64,000 nt of DNA from Parus major. Its lineage: Eukaryota; Chordata; Aves; Passeriformes; Paridae. The stretch is taken from positions 32,750,709 through 32,814,708 of the forward strand of contig NC_031776.1 of NCBI RefSeq assembly GCF_001522545.3, in the 5' to 3' direction. The notes beneath the pieces are model-generated. The model saw only the letters and a program-made list of their open reading frames with translations, was not told the DNA's origin and searched no databases. The position numbers were made by a program, and so were the translations under genes. This document shows, one piece after another, positions 1 through 28,059 of this stretch (within the stretch, counting starts at the first letter, position 1; the number at the start of each line of letters is the position of its first letter).

Positions 1-1685
1 TAAGTTGATAATAAACTGCAATAACCAGTTATGACATTATTCTACTTAAGCTGAGAACTTAATTTAGTTTCAGAGCAGATGTAAAATTTGCTAAAATTAT
101 ACCTATTATATAGGATGAAGAAACATCTGTACCATTTTTTCTCTATTTTGAGAAAACAAACCCATGCTATAAGCTATCCCACATAAAATGTTATTAAATG
201 CAATAAGACAGCATGAGCAAAGGCTTTGGGTTCTTCAAGGAAACAATTAGCTCAAATCCAAGATGCTACAAACATCTCCATGGATGCAACCTTATTACTC
301 CTTCAAACTTCTTGAGACAGAAGAAAGAAAGAGCATTTGTTGGGAATGATATAAAGAACTTTAAGACCATTCTAAAAGCAGAAAAAAAACCCTTACACTT
401 TTGGTTTTTTTTTTTTTGTGGAAAGTGTAATACTGAAATCTCATATTTGCAAAATATTTGGTGTCTGCCAAAACATTCAACAGCTTTTCATGACAAAATC
501 TCTACCTACCTGCAATTCCTTTTTTTTTCAGACAACATTCCACAAATGTTCCCTGATTATTTACCAAGGAAAAGCACAACACATATGCAAACCTGCAATG
601 CTGTCCTTCATTATCTGAGATATAACTTGCTTCTTTAATAAATTTAGGGATGCTTTAGGGTCAGAGGAATAATGTAGTAAAGGACTACATGATACATGTA
701 CTATGATACACCACAAACAAAAGAAAGCAGGGAACTCAACAATTTAGAAAACCAATAGTATTTTGTATAACTGGAACTGTCTCAGGATGTTTCAACAAAT
801 CATTACTAGCTAGGAAATGTTATTATGTTTGCTTAACTTCAATGTAGTTAAACAAATCCATATAAAAGAAGTTTTAAAAGCAGAAAGAAATCTGTAATGG
901 AAAGCTAACACATAGAGGTGGAAGTGCTTTACTAGATTATTAAAAATCTCAACAGTTTTCACGGAATAAATGTTTTCCTAATTAGAGGAGTGATCTTTCT
1001 ATGCATTACGTGTGCACTCTAAAAAACCCCCCAAAACTCTTCACCCATACCACTTTGAAAATAATATCATGACTACCCTAATAAGTTTTATAATGAATAT
1101 GTGTAATCATACATTTTTATTGTTGCTGTTGAAAAAGAGCTATTTGAGGCATTAATGACAGAATAGCCTACTAAAGCCTTATGATCTAATAATACTTGCT
1201 AGATCACATTACCCTTTAGAGTAAAAAAACAAAACAAACAATAAAATTAAAGGGGTGTTCCTCTGCAGCCTTTTCCTGACAATTCACTAAACAAAATTTA
1301 CCTTTTCTGCAACTAAATAACATCTGCTGATGGAAAAAAAAAATATCAAATGTGTACATCAATATAAATTTAAGGGCAATGTTTAAAGTTGAATAAGGCA
1401 CAAACATTGTTCATGAGGAATTAACAATCTCAAGTGCAATAGGCAGGAACACCTTTCCTCAGTAATGAATTTGGGAATGCTCAGGACATACCAAGCTAAA
1501 AGATCAGTTTAAGTCAGCTCCCATCATGAATATATTTTGGATTTTCACACCAGGAGCACCTAAACAAAGCATTAAATGTGCAGGGATACACATTTCTAAA
1601 ATAAAATTTAATTTTGAAAAACTTATTATAAAATTAGTAAACTTCACCTATAATAGCAACTCACAGGTTTTGCCCACAAATCTTA

Positions 1686-1782
1686 GTCTAGTGGAAGGCA
1701 TCCCTGCCCTGGCAGGGTCTTGGAACAAAGATGATCTTAAAGGTCCCTTCCAATCAAAACATTCTGTGATTGTCTGATTCTC
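1686..1782 (+). mobile_element. CR1 LINE 3'-end fragment
   Basis: Reads ctagtggaaggcatccctg, ccctggcagggtcttggaac, atgatcttaaaggtcccttc, then attctgtgattgtctgattc. This is the well-known CR1 3' terminus of birds, ending in its short tandem tail. About 100 bp, 5'-truncated, on the strand opposite to LRP1B. Confidence 0.88.
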
Positions 1783-3029
1783 TAATATGCAGCAATATAC
1801 AGAAACAAATTACATTGACAAACCAGACCCTTTGTTTTCCTCTAACAACGGTGGCATTGTAATAATAAATATTATGTTTTACTATTTAAATATCCTAGAC
1901 TTAACAACAACCTTTCCTTTAAAAAGTGAAAATCACTGGACCTCCATTCCAACACACACAGTTACCATGAATCCCATTCATTTATGCAACGAAAAGCTGC
2001 AATATTCAAGTATTTATTTTTAACAGATTAAAAAGTTCTTTCCTGGAGAAGAAAGCTTCAAAACTAAAGGGATCTCATGCAATGTACAAAATGTAATGCT
2101 CTGTAAGAGAAATGGGAACATAAATGCCTTTTTGACAGTTAAATTGGACCCATTTAGTTGGGAAGAATAGTAGCACACATTGGAACACCTTTAAAAGATT
2201 CAAACTGTAAAAAGCCTTAAAATACATCACAAGATCTGACACTTTATGTTAGCAGTGAAAAGATTTTTGCTTTCTTTGGGCATGAGTGCCTCAGGTTCAA
2301 AACAGGAGTGTTTTTTTCACATAACATTTCCTTTTTGTGCTGTGAAAGACACTACACTGGCAAAATGTCTCAGTGCCATTGTTTACACAGGCAGGAGAAA
2401 AAACAGCTCACTGAGTGTAGCTCATCTTAATACTTTTCCCTCTTTATCATTTGTTTTTTTGTTTATTTTTCCTGGATTTCACCTTTTGTCTGTAATTTTT
2501 AACTTGTTCATTGGTTTTCTGTCTACTGTTGTACCACTGTACTAAACCTACTGGAACAATACACTGCTTTTCTATAGATACATTGAGACAGGCTTTGGTT
2601 AGTGAATATATTACTTCAAACTTCTCCCTGTGATAAATAAATAAAAACACCAATAGCCTAGAAACTGAAAATTTAACTTCTAAAAAGGACTCTTTGTATA
2701 AACATAAGCTTTGAAACAACTTAGATCAGCCAAAAGATCATTTGTGGGAAATTAGAGGCAGGAACAAGATAATTTTTTTTTTAAAGTGGGAATAAGAGAG
2801 ATTAACCTGATAAAGTGACTTAGAAAAAAAAGAAAGAGAAAGCCACCATGGGTTGACTGAAGGAGAGTTTAGAGGTATGAAAGAATCCCCTCAGAAAACC
2901 CTACATTGCACAAATTATAAAGGTGTTAGGGCATGGCACAGTGTGCACACCCTGGACTGGTTTATTGCTGTTGTTGTCATTGTTTCTTCCTGTTGAAGAC
3001 AGGACCTCACCAGGGACTCATCAGGAATC

Positions 3030-3560
3030 TTGGTGAGCTCTGAATCTGTTTTTAGTGAACTGGAACAAGTTAGATAAAGTTGTTTATACGCTGTAAATCT
3101 ACTTTCCCTGAGCCGAAAACGTGTTAGCTAATGGGTTGTTTATGAGTTGCAAATCTGTTCAGTGAGGTGAAAATTTGTCAGATAATGGGTTGTTTATGAA
3201 TTCTAAATCAATATTCAGTGAGTCGGAACTATGTTAGATAATAGCTTGCGTATGGGTTGTAAATCTGTTTTCAGTGAACTGGAAACATGTTAGATAATGG
3301 GTTGTTTCTGGGTAGTAAATCTGTTCCCAGTGAGCTAAAAACATGTTAGATAATGGGTTGCTCGTGAGTTGTAAATCTGTTTTTAGTGAGCTGGAAACCT
3401 GTTTAACAAAGAGCTCCACGTGTCTTGAGTGTTTTTAGCGTAGAAAAGTTCACGGATCTATTGGATTTGAGTGGCACATCTGATTTCAGGGAGGGAGGGA
3501 TCCATCTGATAACAGATCTTTTATGAGCAGGTATATATTCAGTGAACAAAAAACCTGGGA
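3030..3560. repeat. minisatellite, unit 54-56 bp, about 7 clear copies plus decayed ones
   Basis: The motif gttagataatgggttg recurs at about 3069, 3123, 3177, 3233, 3289, 3345 and, decayed, 3401. Steps are 54, 54, 56, 56, 56, 56. Each unit also carries tttatgagttgtaaatctgt and ttcagtgagctggaaacatg. Beyond 3420 weaker copies continue (catctgatttcagggag; cttttatgagcagg; ttcagtgaacaaaaaacctg) to about 3560. Units in the middle are most alike, outer ones most diverged. Non-coding. Confidence 0.9.
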
Positions 3561-4810
3561 CAATACCTTGGATGTATCATATCTTATTTTCTCTATTTAA
3601 GTCAATTACTGAGTAAAGGTTCACACTATTTGTATTAGTGTAGACTTCAGTACAGTGAAGTGTTTTAGACTTCAAATTAATGAAGCAGAAAGAGGGTGTA
3701 GAACCGATAAAACCACACTAGGTATTTCTAATGTGGTTTTGAATGTCTTCCTAATAAAGGAAAACCTCCTGCAGATGCATTCTAATAATTTTGGAGGAAA
3801 AATAGCAAAATTAATGTCAAATATGCTATTTTTCAATCCTGAAATGAAACATTAATGCTAAAATCTCTCAGCAGGATTCCACTGAATGATTTCTAGATCA
3901 CAGATTCTTAATGTGAAAATAAGAAAAATTTGGAATTTTACATCTACCAGTGAATGAAATTAGTGCTGTCAACTGATCTTACTGCTGCCTTTTTCCTTAG
4001 AGGTGGAGGCTTAACAAATACCTCCACTATATCAAGCGGCCTCATGAACTGTCTGCTGTTTACAGTGAGAGAAAAATCACATGCAGACTGTGGGATGGAA
4101 GGCTACAAAAATACCAGCTGAAAAAGAATGACTCAACATAAACTGAAGATGTCTAAAACACGTGAAAGAGAGCAATAAACATATTTATGTATGCTATATC
4201 CCTTCTCACTTACAAAGAAGCATTTCTTTAGAATTATTTCTACAAAATGCCACAGTTCACATGCACATCCCAAGCACCTACAGTAAATGATTTTGCAAGG
4301 ATACAAAATTTCATCTGACATTCAATTATTCAGAGTGCTGACTCTGCTAATGAAAAATGAAATCTGGCATATTAAGCTACAAGTAGAAACACTTCCTAGC
4401 AATTTCTTAAAACTATAATTTCCAGCTATGCTTTATGGGCTGTCTTCAGCTCTTGTAGAGCAACCTATTATGAAGTAATGAGGAATTCTTCATTGTTCTT
4501 TTAAAGACCAATTTTTATCTGCATTAGTGCTTCACCAGTATTTATTTCTCCTCTTTGTCTGCTTTAAATGTTGAAAATTCCAGTGGATTTCAAATAATAC
4601 TTTTAATCTCTTTTTATAAAACCAGAGTTAACATTGTGCTTCCATGTCATCACTGCACGTTTCTGTCTTGTGCAGCTAAGCTCAACTCTGAATCCCTGGT
4701 TTTTAATGCTTTCCTGGGAGCAACGGGAACATCCTGACAACATTGCTTAGTTTAATATATTTCAATACAGATGTCATAAATTCCTAAAATCTAAACACCT
4801 TATGTCATAT

Positions 4811-5065
4811 ATAATCACAGAATGGTTTATGTTGGAAGAGACCTTAAAAGATCATTTCATTCCATCCCCTGCCATGGGCAGGGACAACTTCCATTATCCC
4901 AGGTTGCTCCAAGCTGTGTCCAGCCTGGGCTTGGATGCTTCCAGGGATCCAGGAGCAACCACAGCTTCTCTGGGCACCCTGTGCCAGGGCCTCCCCACCC
5001 TCATAGTGAAGAATTTCTTCCTGATTTCTCATCTAAATCTGCCCTCTTTCAGTTTAAAAATATTA
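4811..5065 (-). mobile_element. CR1 LINE 3'-end fragment
   Basis: On the plus strand it starts ataatcacagaatggtttat, then gttggaagagaccttaaaag and continues through tccatcccctgccatgggca and ccctgtgccagggcctcccc to ctctttcagtttaaaa. This is the reverse complement of the CR1 3' region, about 250 bp. It lies in the same orientation as LRP1B, about 130 bp past the exon 23 donor. Confidence 0.93.
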
Positions 5066-5189
5066 TAATTATGGTTAAAATTTCATTGTTTTTTTTATTC
5101 TGTAAAGCCAAGTGATCACAACCTTTTCACTCAGTAAAGTCTATTGAAATAAACCAGGCATTTTGGGAAATGTGTTTGTTTGTTTTTCA

Positions 5190-8760
<3,571 letters not shown>

Positions 8761-9015
8761 TCATCAACACTCCTCAACTAATTCACACCCAACAAATGAC
8801 TGAAGAGCAGTGGAGAGTTCACTTTACAGGAGGTGGAGGAGCCTGTTCTCATCTACAGCACTTTTTATCTTTCAGAACTCCCTCTCCTTGGAATCTGCGC
8901 GGGATTCCGCGATCCCGCCTGCGACCTTGCTAAGGAACAGCTAATCCTACAAAGGTGAGGCACCTGGCACCGAAATAACGTTTTGAGATTTAAAATACTT
9001 ATGAAAAATAAATTA

Positions 9016-9168
<153 letters not shown>

Positions 9169-9265
9169 CTAAAGATTAATTTCAAAGGAAACGTCAACAG
9201 GCTTGTCCAAGTATTTAATTAAGAGTTATTAAGATTACATCAAGGTGGAACACCAGCTGGCTTTA

Positions 9266-18530
<9,265 letters not shown>

Positions 18531-20820
18531 TTAGGAGGATCGCTATCAAACTGTATATGGTTGAGAGTTAAAGTGGGAAAAAGCTTTTGAGATTAATTCT
18601 GAGATCAGTTTTAAGGGAAATTGCCTAAAGAGGCTATAGAGAAAATCTGAAGAAATTGTGTTCTTAAGATTCTGCAGACATGAAAACTTTCACCAGTTTC
18701 AATTTTGCTGAGACAACTGCTGATTTGAGGCTATCTGCATAGAAAAATGCCTTATTTTTAATATAAATGCGAAAATTCTAGTGTTACCCTAGGGAAGAAA
18801 TTCATTTTCACAAGCAAACAAAATTATTTGAAATATTAAACTAAGTCTTTTATTAAAAAAAAAAAGTTACAATCAGTAACTAAGAAATCATGAAAAAATT
18901 GAAAAGCAGGCACTCCCAAAGTTTAAAGAAATTAAAATTTTAACAGCTTTGGTTTCAAGCTCAAATTTCAGTGAACTAATGGCTGAAGACTGGAGACAAT
19001 TTTCTGATTGTCCCTGTCACGAGTCCTCACTCCTCGAGCCCACACAGATGAATGATGAGATGGTCTCAGGGCTCTTCATTTCAGACAGAAAAGTTTATTA
19101 TTGTAGAGGAATCAAATGCAAAACCCTGACCTGAAAACCTTTAAACTTCAGGAACACTGCCTTCCCAACAATCATTGTGTATTAACTTCACTTTTAGCTA
19201 ATTCTCTTTTCAAATAAAATAATTTGTGCCTATGCTGCGGTTTTAATATTTAAATAACAAATTCGTAGAACCACATAGTTGAATGTTTTGTGATAGAAAG
19301 TGCAGATTTAAAAAATAATTTCCACTGCAGTAACTTTAAAAATTACAGCACAAAATAAAATATCTAGAAAAAATCCAATGCATACTCTCCAGAGGTATAT
19401 GATAACACCAGAATCTGTGGAAGGAAAAATATTCTAAATATCAAGATTTGAAGACACAAATGGAACTCTCTATTTAAATTTGGATCAAATTTAAAGAAAA
19501 TTTATAATTTTATGCATTGACTAGTCAGTCTAGAATTGACTGATTCAAAACATGCTACAATAATGATCAATTAACAGTAGCTTGCACCTGAAGACACTTT
19601 TATCAAAAAATCTTTAGGACAAGAAGTGCCTGAGATCAATTTGGATTTTGTCAATTATAAAAAAACCCTAAAAAATAGAAAAGTGACTGTGTGTTATAAT
19701 CCATATATGAAATATTGGGAATTGGACTTGGTTTTTTTCCTGTTAGATAATGACCCACAATCCTAAAGGTTAGGTTAACTTTTTCAATGAAATATTTGAT
19801 GTGAAGAAGAGTTTTTGTTCTTCACATCCTCCATGTGACCACAAATCAGAAAAGGTCATTAAATAGTTTTGGTAATGACTGGTGCTTTGTGCACAGTAAC
19901 ATGAATTTACTGTTTTACATATCCAAACCATCGATAAATAATTAGTTCTTTTGTAAGTCTGGGGTATAGGAAGAAAGAAAATTACATATGGTTTTGGTGT
20001 TCTCATCCTTCATTTCAAAGAAATAATCAAACTCTTTTAAACATTTCTTTAATATTTTATTCAAAACCTCAGTTTTAGCTATGGTTTCAATAACGTCCCA
20101 GACCTGTCTGTGGTTGACCTGCCTGAATCCTTAGGAAAAGGAAAGAAACAAAAACTCCAAATAATTAACTTGTTATATTTAAATTTAAATAATACTGTTT
20201 TATCAAGAGATGAACGCACGACATGCACTTAATCAGGAAGTTTAATTACCAGTGATTATCCACACCACAGATATTTTCATTTCTCCTTTTTTTTGGTAAT
20301 AGTACAGAGCCAAACCATTTCTACACGAGCAGCTGAATGTTCCACCTCTTTAGTTTACTGAGCTACTCAACGAGACCACATCTGCTTCCATGCACAGTTA
20401 AGAGTGCCTAAACAATTTCCATCAGTGGTGTCAGACACATCAGATCATGGAGTTGTTCTCCTCTGATGACAAAAGTAGCACTTCATGAAATCATTACTAA
20501 TCCTAAGGCACTTGACTGCCTGCAGAGGTTGAGGAGGCTCCTACATCCCCGACACCAATAAAAAGGACAAATCACAACAATTCACAAATGAAGTATCTCA
20601 GTGCTCTTCAAAGTGATTCTCTTTTGCCTTCCACTTTCATTCTTGTTAACGTGAAACCTGGTTAAGCCTTCAAATAAAAATGTAACTTACAAATTCTTAC
20701 TGAACTTGTGTTTATTCTTCTCTTACATGGAATAGTACGCCATGATTTTTACAAGGAGACAAGGACTAGGGAGATTTAAATGAGAAAGGTCATATAAATC
20801 CTGACTTATTATAGCTAAAA

Positions 20821-20912
20821 AATAAAATTTAAAAAAAAAACAAACAAAAAACCCCACCAATTAAAAAAAAGAAAAAATCCAAAACCAATAAAATGACCAA
20901 ACAACACACAAA
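20821..20912. repeat. A-rich low-complexity patch
   Basis: Runs of A with aaac, aaaacccc and aatcc interruptions over about 90 bases. No adjacent element body recognised. Confidence 0.65.
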
Positions 20913-23900
20913 TTCTGAAGTACAGGCACCTTGAGGTCAAACCTCTTATGACTCTTTGATCTGACCAAAATCTTGCCAATTACGCCCTAAAACGTAAGAA
21001 ATAAATGTTTTAATTCTTCAGAAACTGCTAGGTGACCAACAAACACCACCATAGTCTCCAACAAAAAAAGAGAAATCAGCAATTATACATGGTTATTTTT
21101 GACCATAATTCTAAGTTAAATTTGGAATAGTTCTCTCGGCACTACTGATATTATTTCAGTAGATAACTCATTTATGATGTCTAGTATTCAGGATTAACTA
21201 TTTATATATTAATTTTAAAATATAGATGATTTTACAAAAAAACCCAACATTTTAGCATAGAGACAACTTGCTTTCACACACAAGGGAAGAAAAGAAAATG
21301 CTGGTTTGGACCTTTAAACATCAAACAGAAGTGATTTATTATGCTAACAAGTGTGTTGCTCGAGCACTAATTGCAAGCTTGTTGCTGAAACTAAGTTATA
21401 ATATATATTAAAATTGTTGTATTTATCCATTCTGTTGGGTAATTAGCATTAAGCACAGCAGCATATTGGGAAACAGCAACATGAAATGCCAAAAATTGCT
21501 ACCCTAGCTTTGTGGACAGTCCTTTGGAGATTTCAAGTAGTACTCTGAATGCAAATTTTGATGGGCCATTAGTTTTCATTAATGGTGGTTTGAGTATTTA
21601 TGGAAGACAACTATGTACTGCACTTAGAACCGGGCAAATTGCCTAGATATATTTCATATATTAATGTTAATGTAATGAATGGTGATACGGCAATTAGAAG
21701 ACTGATGACTTGGAAAATTAAGGTGTATGTGTTTGAAGTCTCCTGATCTTCCAAGAGCAGCCCCTTTCACTTTGCAAATAGAACCAGCAAAGTCACAGCT
21801 CCCACCACCTGAGCTACTGGGAAAGCATTCTGGTGTTAGCTTTGGCACTTTATTTAGGATGAAACAAAAATCAAATAAGCAATAAATCATCTAATGCATG
21901 ATGAAAGTAAATGGAAGCATGAATATACTTTGGTAACGTTAACCTACATTTTCTGTCTAAAATGAAATACTATAATTGTTACTTTCTGTTTTGATTGCTT
22001 GATAATACAACTTGATGGCTATATTTATATACAGTTTTTGTTCAAAAGACATTCTTCTAATATCTGCATGCCCGTTAAAAAGCTATTATGTATATCTGAT
22101 TTTGTTGTATTGCTGATTGAATTTTTTTTTAATATGAATTTCAGCAGAAATAGCACTTATGCATAAAATCATTCACTACATGGAGTTACTCTATTTTATG
22201 TTAAAAAAGACCGAATGCACAACAAATTATATACTCATTATACAATCTACATTATATTCCTATTTTGTAGAAACATGAGCTGAATTTTGGGGTTTTGTGT
22301 AAATTGTATTTATGTGAGGACCTGATACAAAATCCAATGAAATGCCTCCACCAAAACTGCTGACAGAAGCCTTCAGCATCCCTTTCTCCTCAGCTACAGA
22401 CTTACAGTAACTAATCAATACTTTTCTAGCAACGCTCAGTTTCTCATTTAGAGTCATTTGTCATTCAAGAAACAACACACCAGTTTGGAAGGATGTCAGA
22501 TATTGCTGTGAGCTCCTTTGCAGCTCAGATCGTGTGAAATAATGACTGCTCACCAGTCCAGAAATACAGCTCTCACATCAAAGGTAAATTTCTAACCAGT
22601 TTCAATAACAGTCAAGGAACCATTTTCATTAAGTAACCTGGAAGGCAGGAAATGAGACTTTATGCAGAATTCCAAACACATCTTTATAATTTTATCCTTC
22701 TCAAAACACTGGCTACCAGGAAAATAGCTAAAATCAGATATTGAATGGTAGATTAAACTCAAACCTTAAGACAAATATAGAAAGTATTTTATTATTGTTG
22801 GAAAGAATTTAGCTGTGCTCTATAAGACATTCAGAGGTTCTTTCACATGGAACATGCTGAATATCAGAACAGGAGAAATATTTGATATCAACTTATAAAT
22901 GGTGCCAGCAGAAGGTGTTGAAAATTATGTAGGACAAAAGGTACTGTGAATCAGATAAACTTCTAAATGACTAAATAAACCAGCAGAGGTCTTTGAAGAA
23001 AATAAAATGTCAAGTTTACATAGTAACAGAAGAAAATTACCATGACCAAATGCAAAACAATTACCAGTGAGAGGTACAAGATGAAACATTCACATGGTTT
23101 TGACTGATTAATTAAAAATGTCAGCTGTTGCATACACTGACATCTGCATATGGTGTTGAAGAAAAAGTGGTAAGAGCAGAAAAACACATATGAGTTCACA
23201 GATTTACAGCATTTTTTTTGTAATACAGAATGGCAACAGCAATTATATTTTTTTGATATGCTTAAAGGCAAGGAAAAAAATAGCATTTTGTACATATTCA
23301 AATGCTTTACTTACCCATCAATATAATGCTCAAAAAGATTTAGCAAAAAGAGGCACCGAAAGACTGGGAATTTTGCTTAGTATATTGAAAAAAGAAAGAT
23401 GACTGACACTGCTGAGTAGAAAACCAATAAATGAAAGACACAAAATACAGAAAGATGTGAATTATATATTGTTCCCATTTCCCTTCAGGATAAACCTGAC
23501 AGTTACCTTGGCACCAGCTTGTTTGCTAACATTATTTTTTATGTCTTATCATTACCTTCTATAAGCTTCCACTAAAGAATGCAATGGTAGGAAGATGTTC
23601 AACAGAGCCTGGAAAGGACTAAACAACAGCAAACATCTGAAACAGAAGTGGTAACTTCCAGATGGTTTCCAACAGCTCAACTGCAATGCTAAAATAGAGG
23701 AATTGAAAGCAATAAAAACAATGTGGAGAATGAGGGGCCATGCTAGAGGAGACTCCTCTTTGCTGAACCACTCCATAAATTGTATTATGAAGCAAACCAA
23801 AACTTTACAGACCTCACTCACACTGTCTATTGAGTTCAAATCGAAGAACACAACCATGGAGTGCCTAACTGCTTCTCCTTCCCAATGCTGAAACTAACAG

Positions 23901-26815
23901 AATCAAAGCTCAACAAACTCGAGCTCCCAGAACAGCACAGAGATTACCAAGGCAAACTGAAGAAATCTTGGTTGGGACAAGTCTGTCCCAGTCATCACTT
24001 TTTTTATAGCTCTGAAAAATCTTCTGGAACATGAAGTGTAAGATACAGGAAAAGCCACTGGAACCTGTCAGACCTGTGAGTTTTCTGTGCCAAAGGCTAT
24101 CCAACCATGGGATGGAAGTCATTAGTTCTTGACACAGGCTATGGGGTTCACCTTGAGAGTCTCTCAGCTTGTGTTTTCTCACAAGGAGTCTGATGGCTGG
24201 GGAAGATGCTTCCCAAACAACTAAATTAATTTTCAAAATCAACAGCTGAGGTGCTTGAAGAGACATCACCGGTGAAGTAAATTTATGAGAAATTCAGCAA
24301 TTTTTCTGAAGGTCCTTTCTCCTTCAGTGCACCTAGGAATGGCAGGGAATGGGTGCACAGCAACCAGGGCTATCCCAGATCACATTACCCATCCCCTCAA
24401 TCCACTGAGGTGCCCTCCACGCTTGCTTTCTTTCAGTTCCTGAGTCCAGTAAAGGTTCTGGTGATCAACAAGTGACCAATTTGTGACACAACTGTACAAA
24501 GGGAGTTTTGAAATACCCAACTCCATCGCCTCTTTGTGTCTCAGTGGGAATGGAACCCAACAATATGACAAGATTATGTACTAAAGTACATCAACAAAGA
24601 AAGTTAGCTGTCCAAAACACTCCTCCTAGCTGGGGAGACACTAAATGTAGAAGACAGAACAATGCAAAAGCTAAAAGCTGAAGATTACAGAAGATTACAG
24701 AACTCTCTAGCACTGAGAGAAACTTAATCCTACAGAACAATTAAGGGTTTGGGCACAGGTATCATCTCTCTTTTCAGTCACTGGTGAATTAAAATGGTAC
24801 AAAAAAGACAGTCCAGTATATTCACAGAGGAGGAACACTCCATTCATGTTGCTTTATTGTGTTTACTGTGTTTTTAGATACAGGCAGTCAAGAAAATTTA
24901 GGAATAGGAGCAAAAACGATGCAATAAACATTACAATTACTGTGATTCATCTGCTAAAACCTCTAATTAAACTTGTAGGCAAATAGATCAGCAGGGGTAG
25001 TAAATTTTCACACACTACTATGTTAAATCTTACATTAGAACAAATTAATCACTCTTCTTTACCTAGATATTATTAGTTATGATGATTTATCAATTAGAGT
25101 TCTCTTATCTTGCTTCATATGGCACCGGATTTTCTGTTCTGACCCACTTTACACTCACAAAAGCCTGCTTACAAAAAGCTGATGCACAGCCTTGCTCCTC
25201 TTTAGGAAAATAAATGGCATTTATATTACCATGGTATGTTCCACAATATGGAAACTTACAGGAGAAATGAATGCAGAAACTTTTCATGTTTTTCAATCAG
25301 CACATACAATACTGCAGATAAAACTGTTGTGCTTGTACTTCTCTCCAGCAGATTTATATGGAGAATCTCACTGCAATATCAAGCTGAATTTCAGCACCTC
25401 TATGACTCCAAAATCCCAAAACTAAGGAAACAGAAAGCCCCAAGCTCTTTTTTTGTTCATCATTTTTGGGTAGGAATAATTGCTGTCACCCATAAGAACA
25501 AAAGCATCCCAAACTATGAATATTAGAGGTACATGTGATAAAACCTACCCAGCAGATGTTCTTCCATCTCCAGATGTGCAAGAATTCAACTACTTTCACA
25601 CACTCTTTACATGGGAGCTATAAACTCTTTATTTCCTGCCCCAGAGGGACCATCACTGTTGAAGCTTCTGTGAATCCCAGATGAAGACCTGACACCAGCT
25701 CAGTGACAATATGAACAAACACTCCTTACACCTCCTGTTAAAGACTTCCAACTGCTCCCCAGAGTAAAGGGCATTTATTCTGTCTATTTCTAGCCACAGT
25801 CCAATCAATGAAAAACAATTTGTCCAAATGAACATTCAGGATTCCTTCTGACACCAAACCTGCTCATGTTTACAAATGCATGTATAAAATCATAACATCT
25901 CCAGCAGATACTGACAGCATTTAGAGCTCAGTACTGGCCAAACGGGTGTGTAATAAATCTAATTTAGTAATTACCACTTTAAATATGACATAATTTACAC
26001 CATGTGTATAAAAATCATTACATTTTATTTAATTTTCACTAGCACACTGTCTATATGTACATAATTATTATTTAATTAAGTCATCAAATAAAATATTTCA
26101 TTAAAAGACTAGCAGTTGATAACTCACTCATCCCAACAAAAGTCTGGTTATCAACTGAACATTTTTTCCTTTTCTTTTGGGATATCCAAGATAAATATAA
26201 GAGATTTTTAAGTGAATCAGAATAAAGGTCTCTAATTTGTAGGAAATATGGAAAACTCTAAAGTCATCTCTAAAAAAGCAGAAGCATAAACATAAACTCT
26301 GAGTCAAACTGGAATTTCTTACTACACTGTCCCAGCTAGAACAAGGACCAAGAGCTGGAGATACATATGAGAAAAAGTAAATTTGAAGCAATATTTTTAT
26401 ATTATTCAGTGATCAGCAATTCGCTATTTTTTTTTTATGAATTTTTCCTTCAGCTACTGTTCTTTTGATTTTTCTGATACATTTTTCTGATTTTTTTGAA
26501 CTTTCTAAACATTTCTTATTTCTGAAGTGTAACAAAAAAAATAAGTTTCTTTCAATCAATTTAATACATGGAATATGAGCAAACATCTGAAAATCTAAAT
26601 CCTCAATCATCAATTCATAACCCAAAGAAGTCTTCCCAAAGTGCCAGGCAACCCAACAAACTAGGAATATCCTAACTAATTAGGAAGAATTCAGCAGAAG
26701 AAACAAGTCATGAATAATTCTGTGTAATAAACAGCTTAACAACTCCTTCCCCTTTCAAAATTCTTTACATGTGACTATAATAAATATAAGCCATCAAATT
26801 ATTAGCTTCATTCCA

Positions 26816-26862
26816 TATACATATATATACACACACAAATATATATACACAAATCTATATTT
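26816..26862. repeat. TA/CA microsatellite
   Basis: catatacatatatatacaca followed by cacaaatatatatacacaaa: interrupted TA and CA runs. Confidence 0.8.
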
Positions 26863-26983
26863 AGAAATATCCTTGTACTAGAGATTGCAAACTGTGAATG
26901 TACTGTATGTATTATTTACATAAAAACAGCAAGAACTTCTCTAAGCTTTTTGTATTTCATTATTAATTAGTTTTGAATAATTA

Positions 26984-27244
<261 letters not shown>

Positions 27245-28059
27245 TTAAGTGCATAAATATATATATATACACAGTTATGTTATCTATTCATTTATCTACT
27301 TACACTTTAAAAAAAATTTGAGAAAACCAAACTTGTCCATTAACAATGAAGAAAACAGGTTTTTAGAAAGATTTGTTCCTTTTATTTCTTTCAGCAGTTA
27401 CCAAAATCAGTGACTGACTGATGAAAGAGCATTATCTGGCAATGAAGAATTACTTGAATAAGCTGAGGTCCTAAACGAGGTCATTAACAACTTGTAAATG
27501 CAAACCAGAACCCATCACTCATATTGGAGAATTATGAATACACAGAGACTTGGTAAACACGGTACTTTTTGTGATTCAGAACTATGAAAAGTCTGTTCTC
27601 TCCCTGCTCAGGATGATGAAATACTAAAATCTAATCCAAACTGCTAATAAATTTCTAGTATTACTTTTCATTTTGATTCATAGTGAACTGATTTTATAAT
27701 CAGTTCTTTGGAGTTTGAAGCAACAGAACTATCAAAATAAGGATACCTGCAAAATAAGCTACTAAATGAATAAAGTATAGAGTTTTCTGAAAGTAAGCAC
27801 AAAGAATTAGGAGATAATGTATTTCAGACTTCTGTAATCCTTTAAAAATGTTCAAGAAGTGGTGGCAGTTGATTCTCCACAGTGAAATATTCTTGGTATG
27901 GTAACAATAACAATTCCTGCCATAACAATGTGCTCTGGTGCTCCAGCTTTCCCAGAGCTCATGCTAAGTATCCAGCAACAAGTTGCCAAAAAATGCTGTA
28001 TTTCACTGCATGGGTCAAGCTGTAGATATTGTACTGTAGACTTTTTCATCCTGTGGAAA

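Noticed and set aside
213..638. 141-residue open frame on the plus strand near the window start
   Set aside because: Composition is that of AT-rich intron (runs of F, K, N), no domain or family resemblance, no splice or promoter context. It lies within an LRP1B intron.
3030..3560. Regular repeats considered as a CRISPR-like array
   Set aside because: The whole 54-56 bp unit repeats, without unique spacers, and the context is a vertebrate intron. It is a minisatellite.
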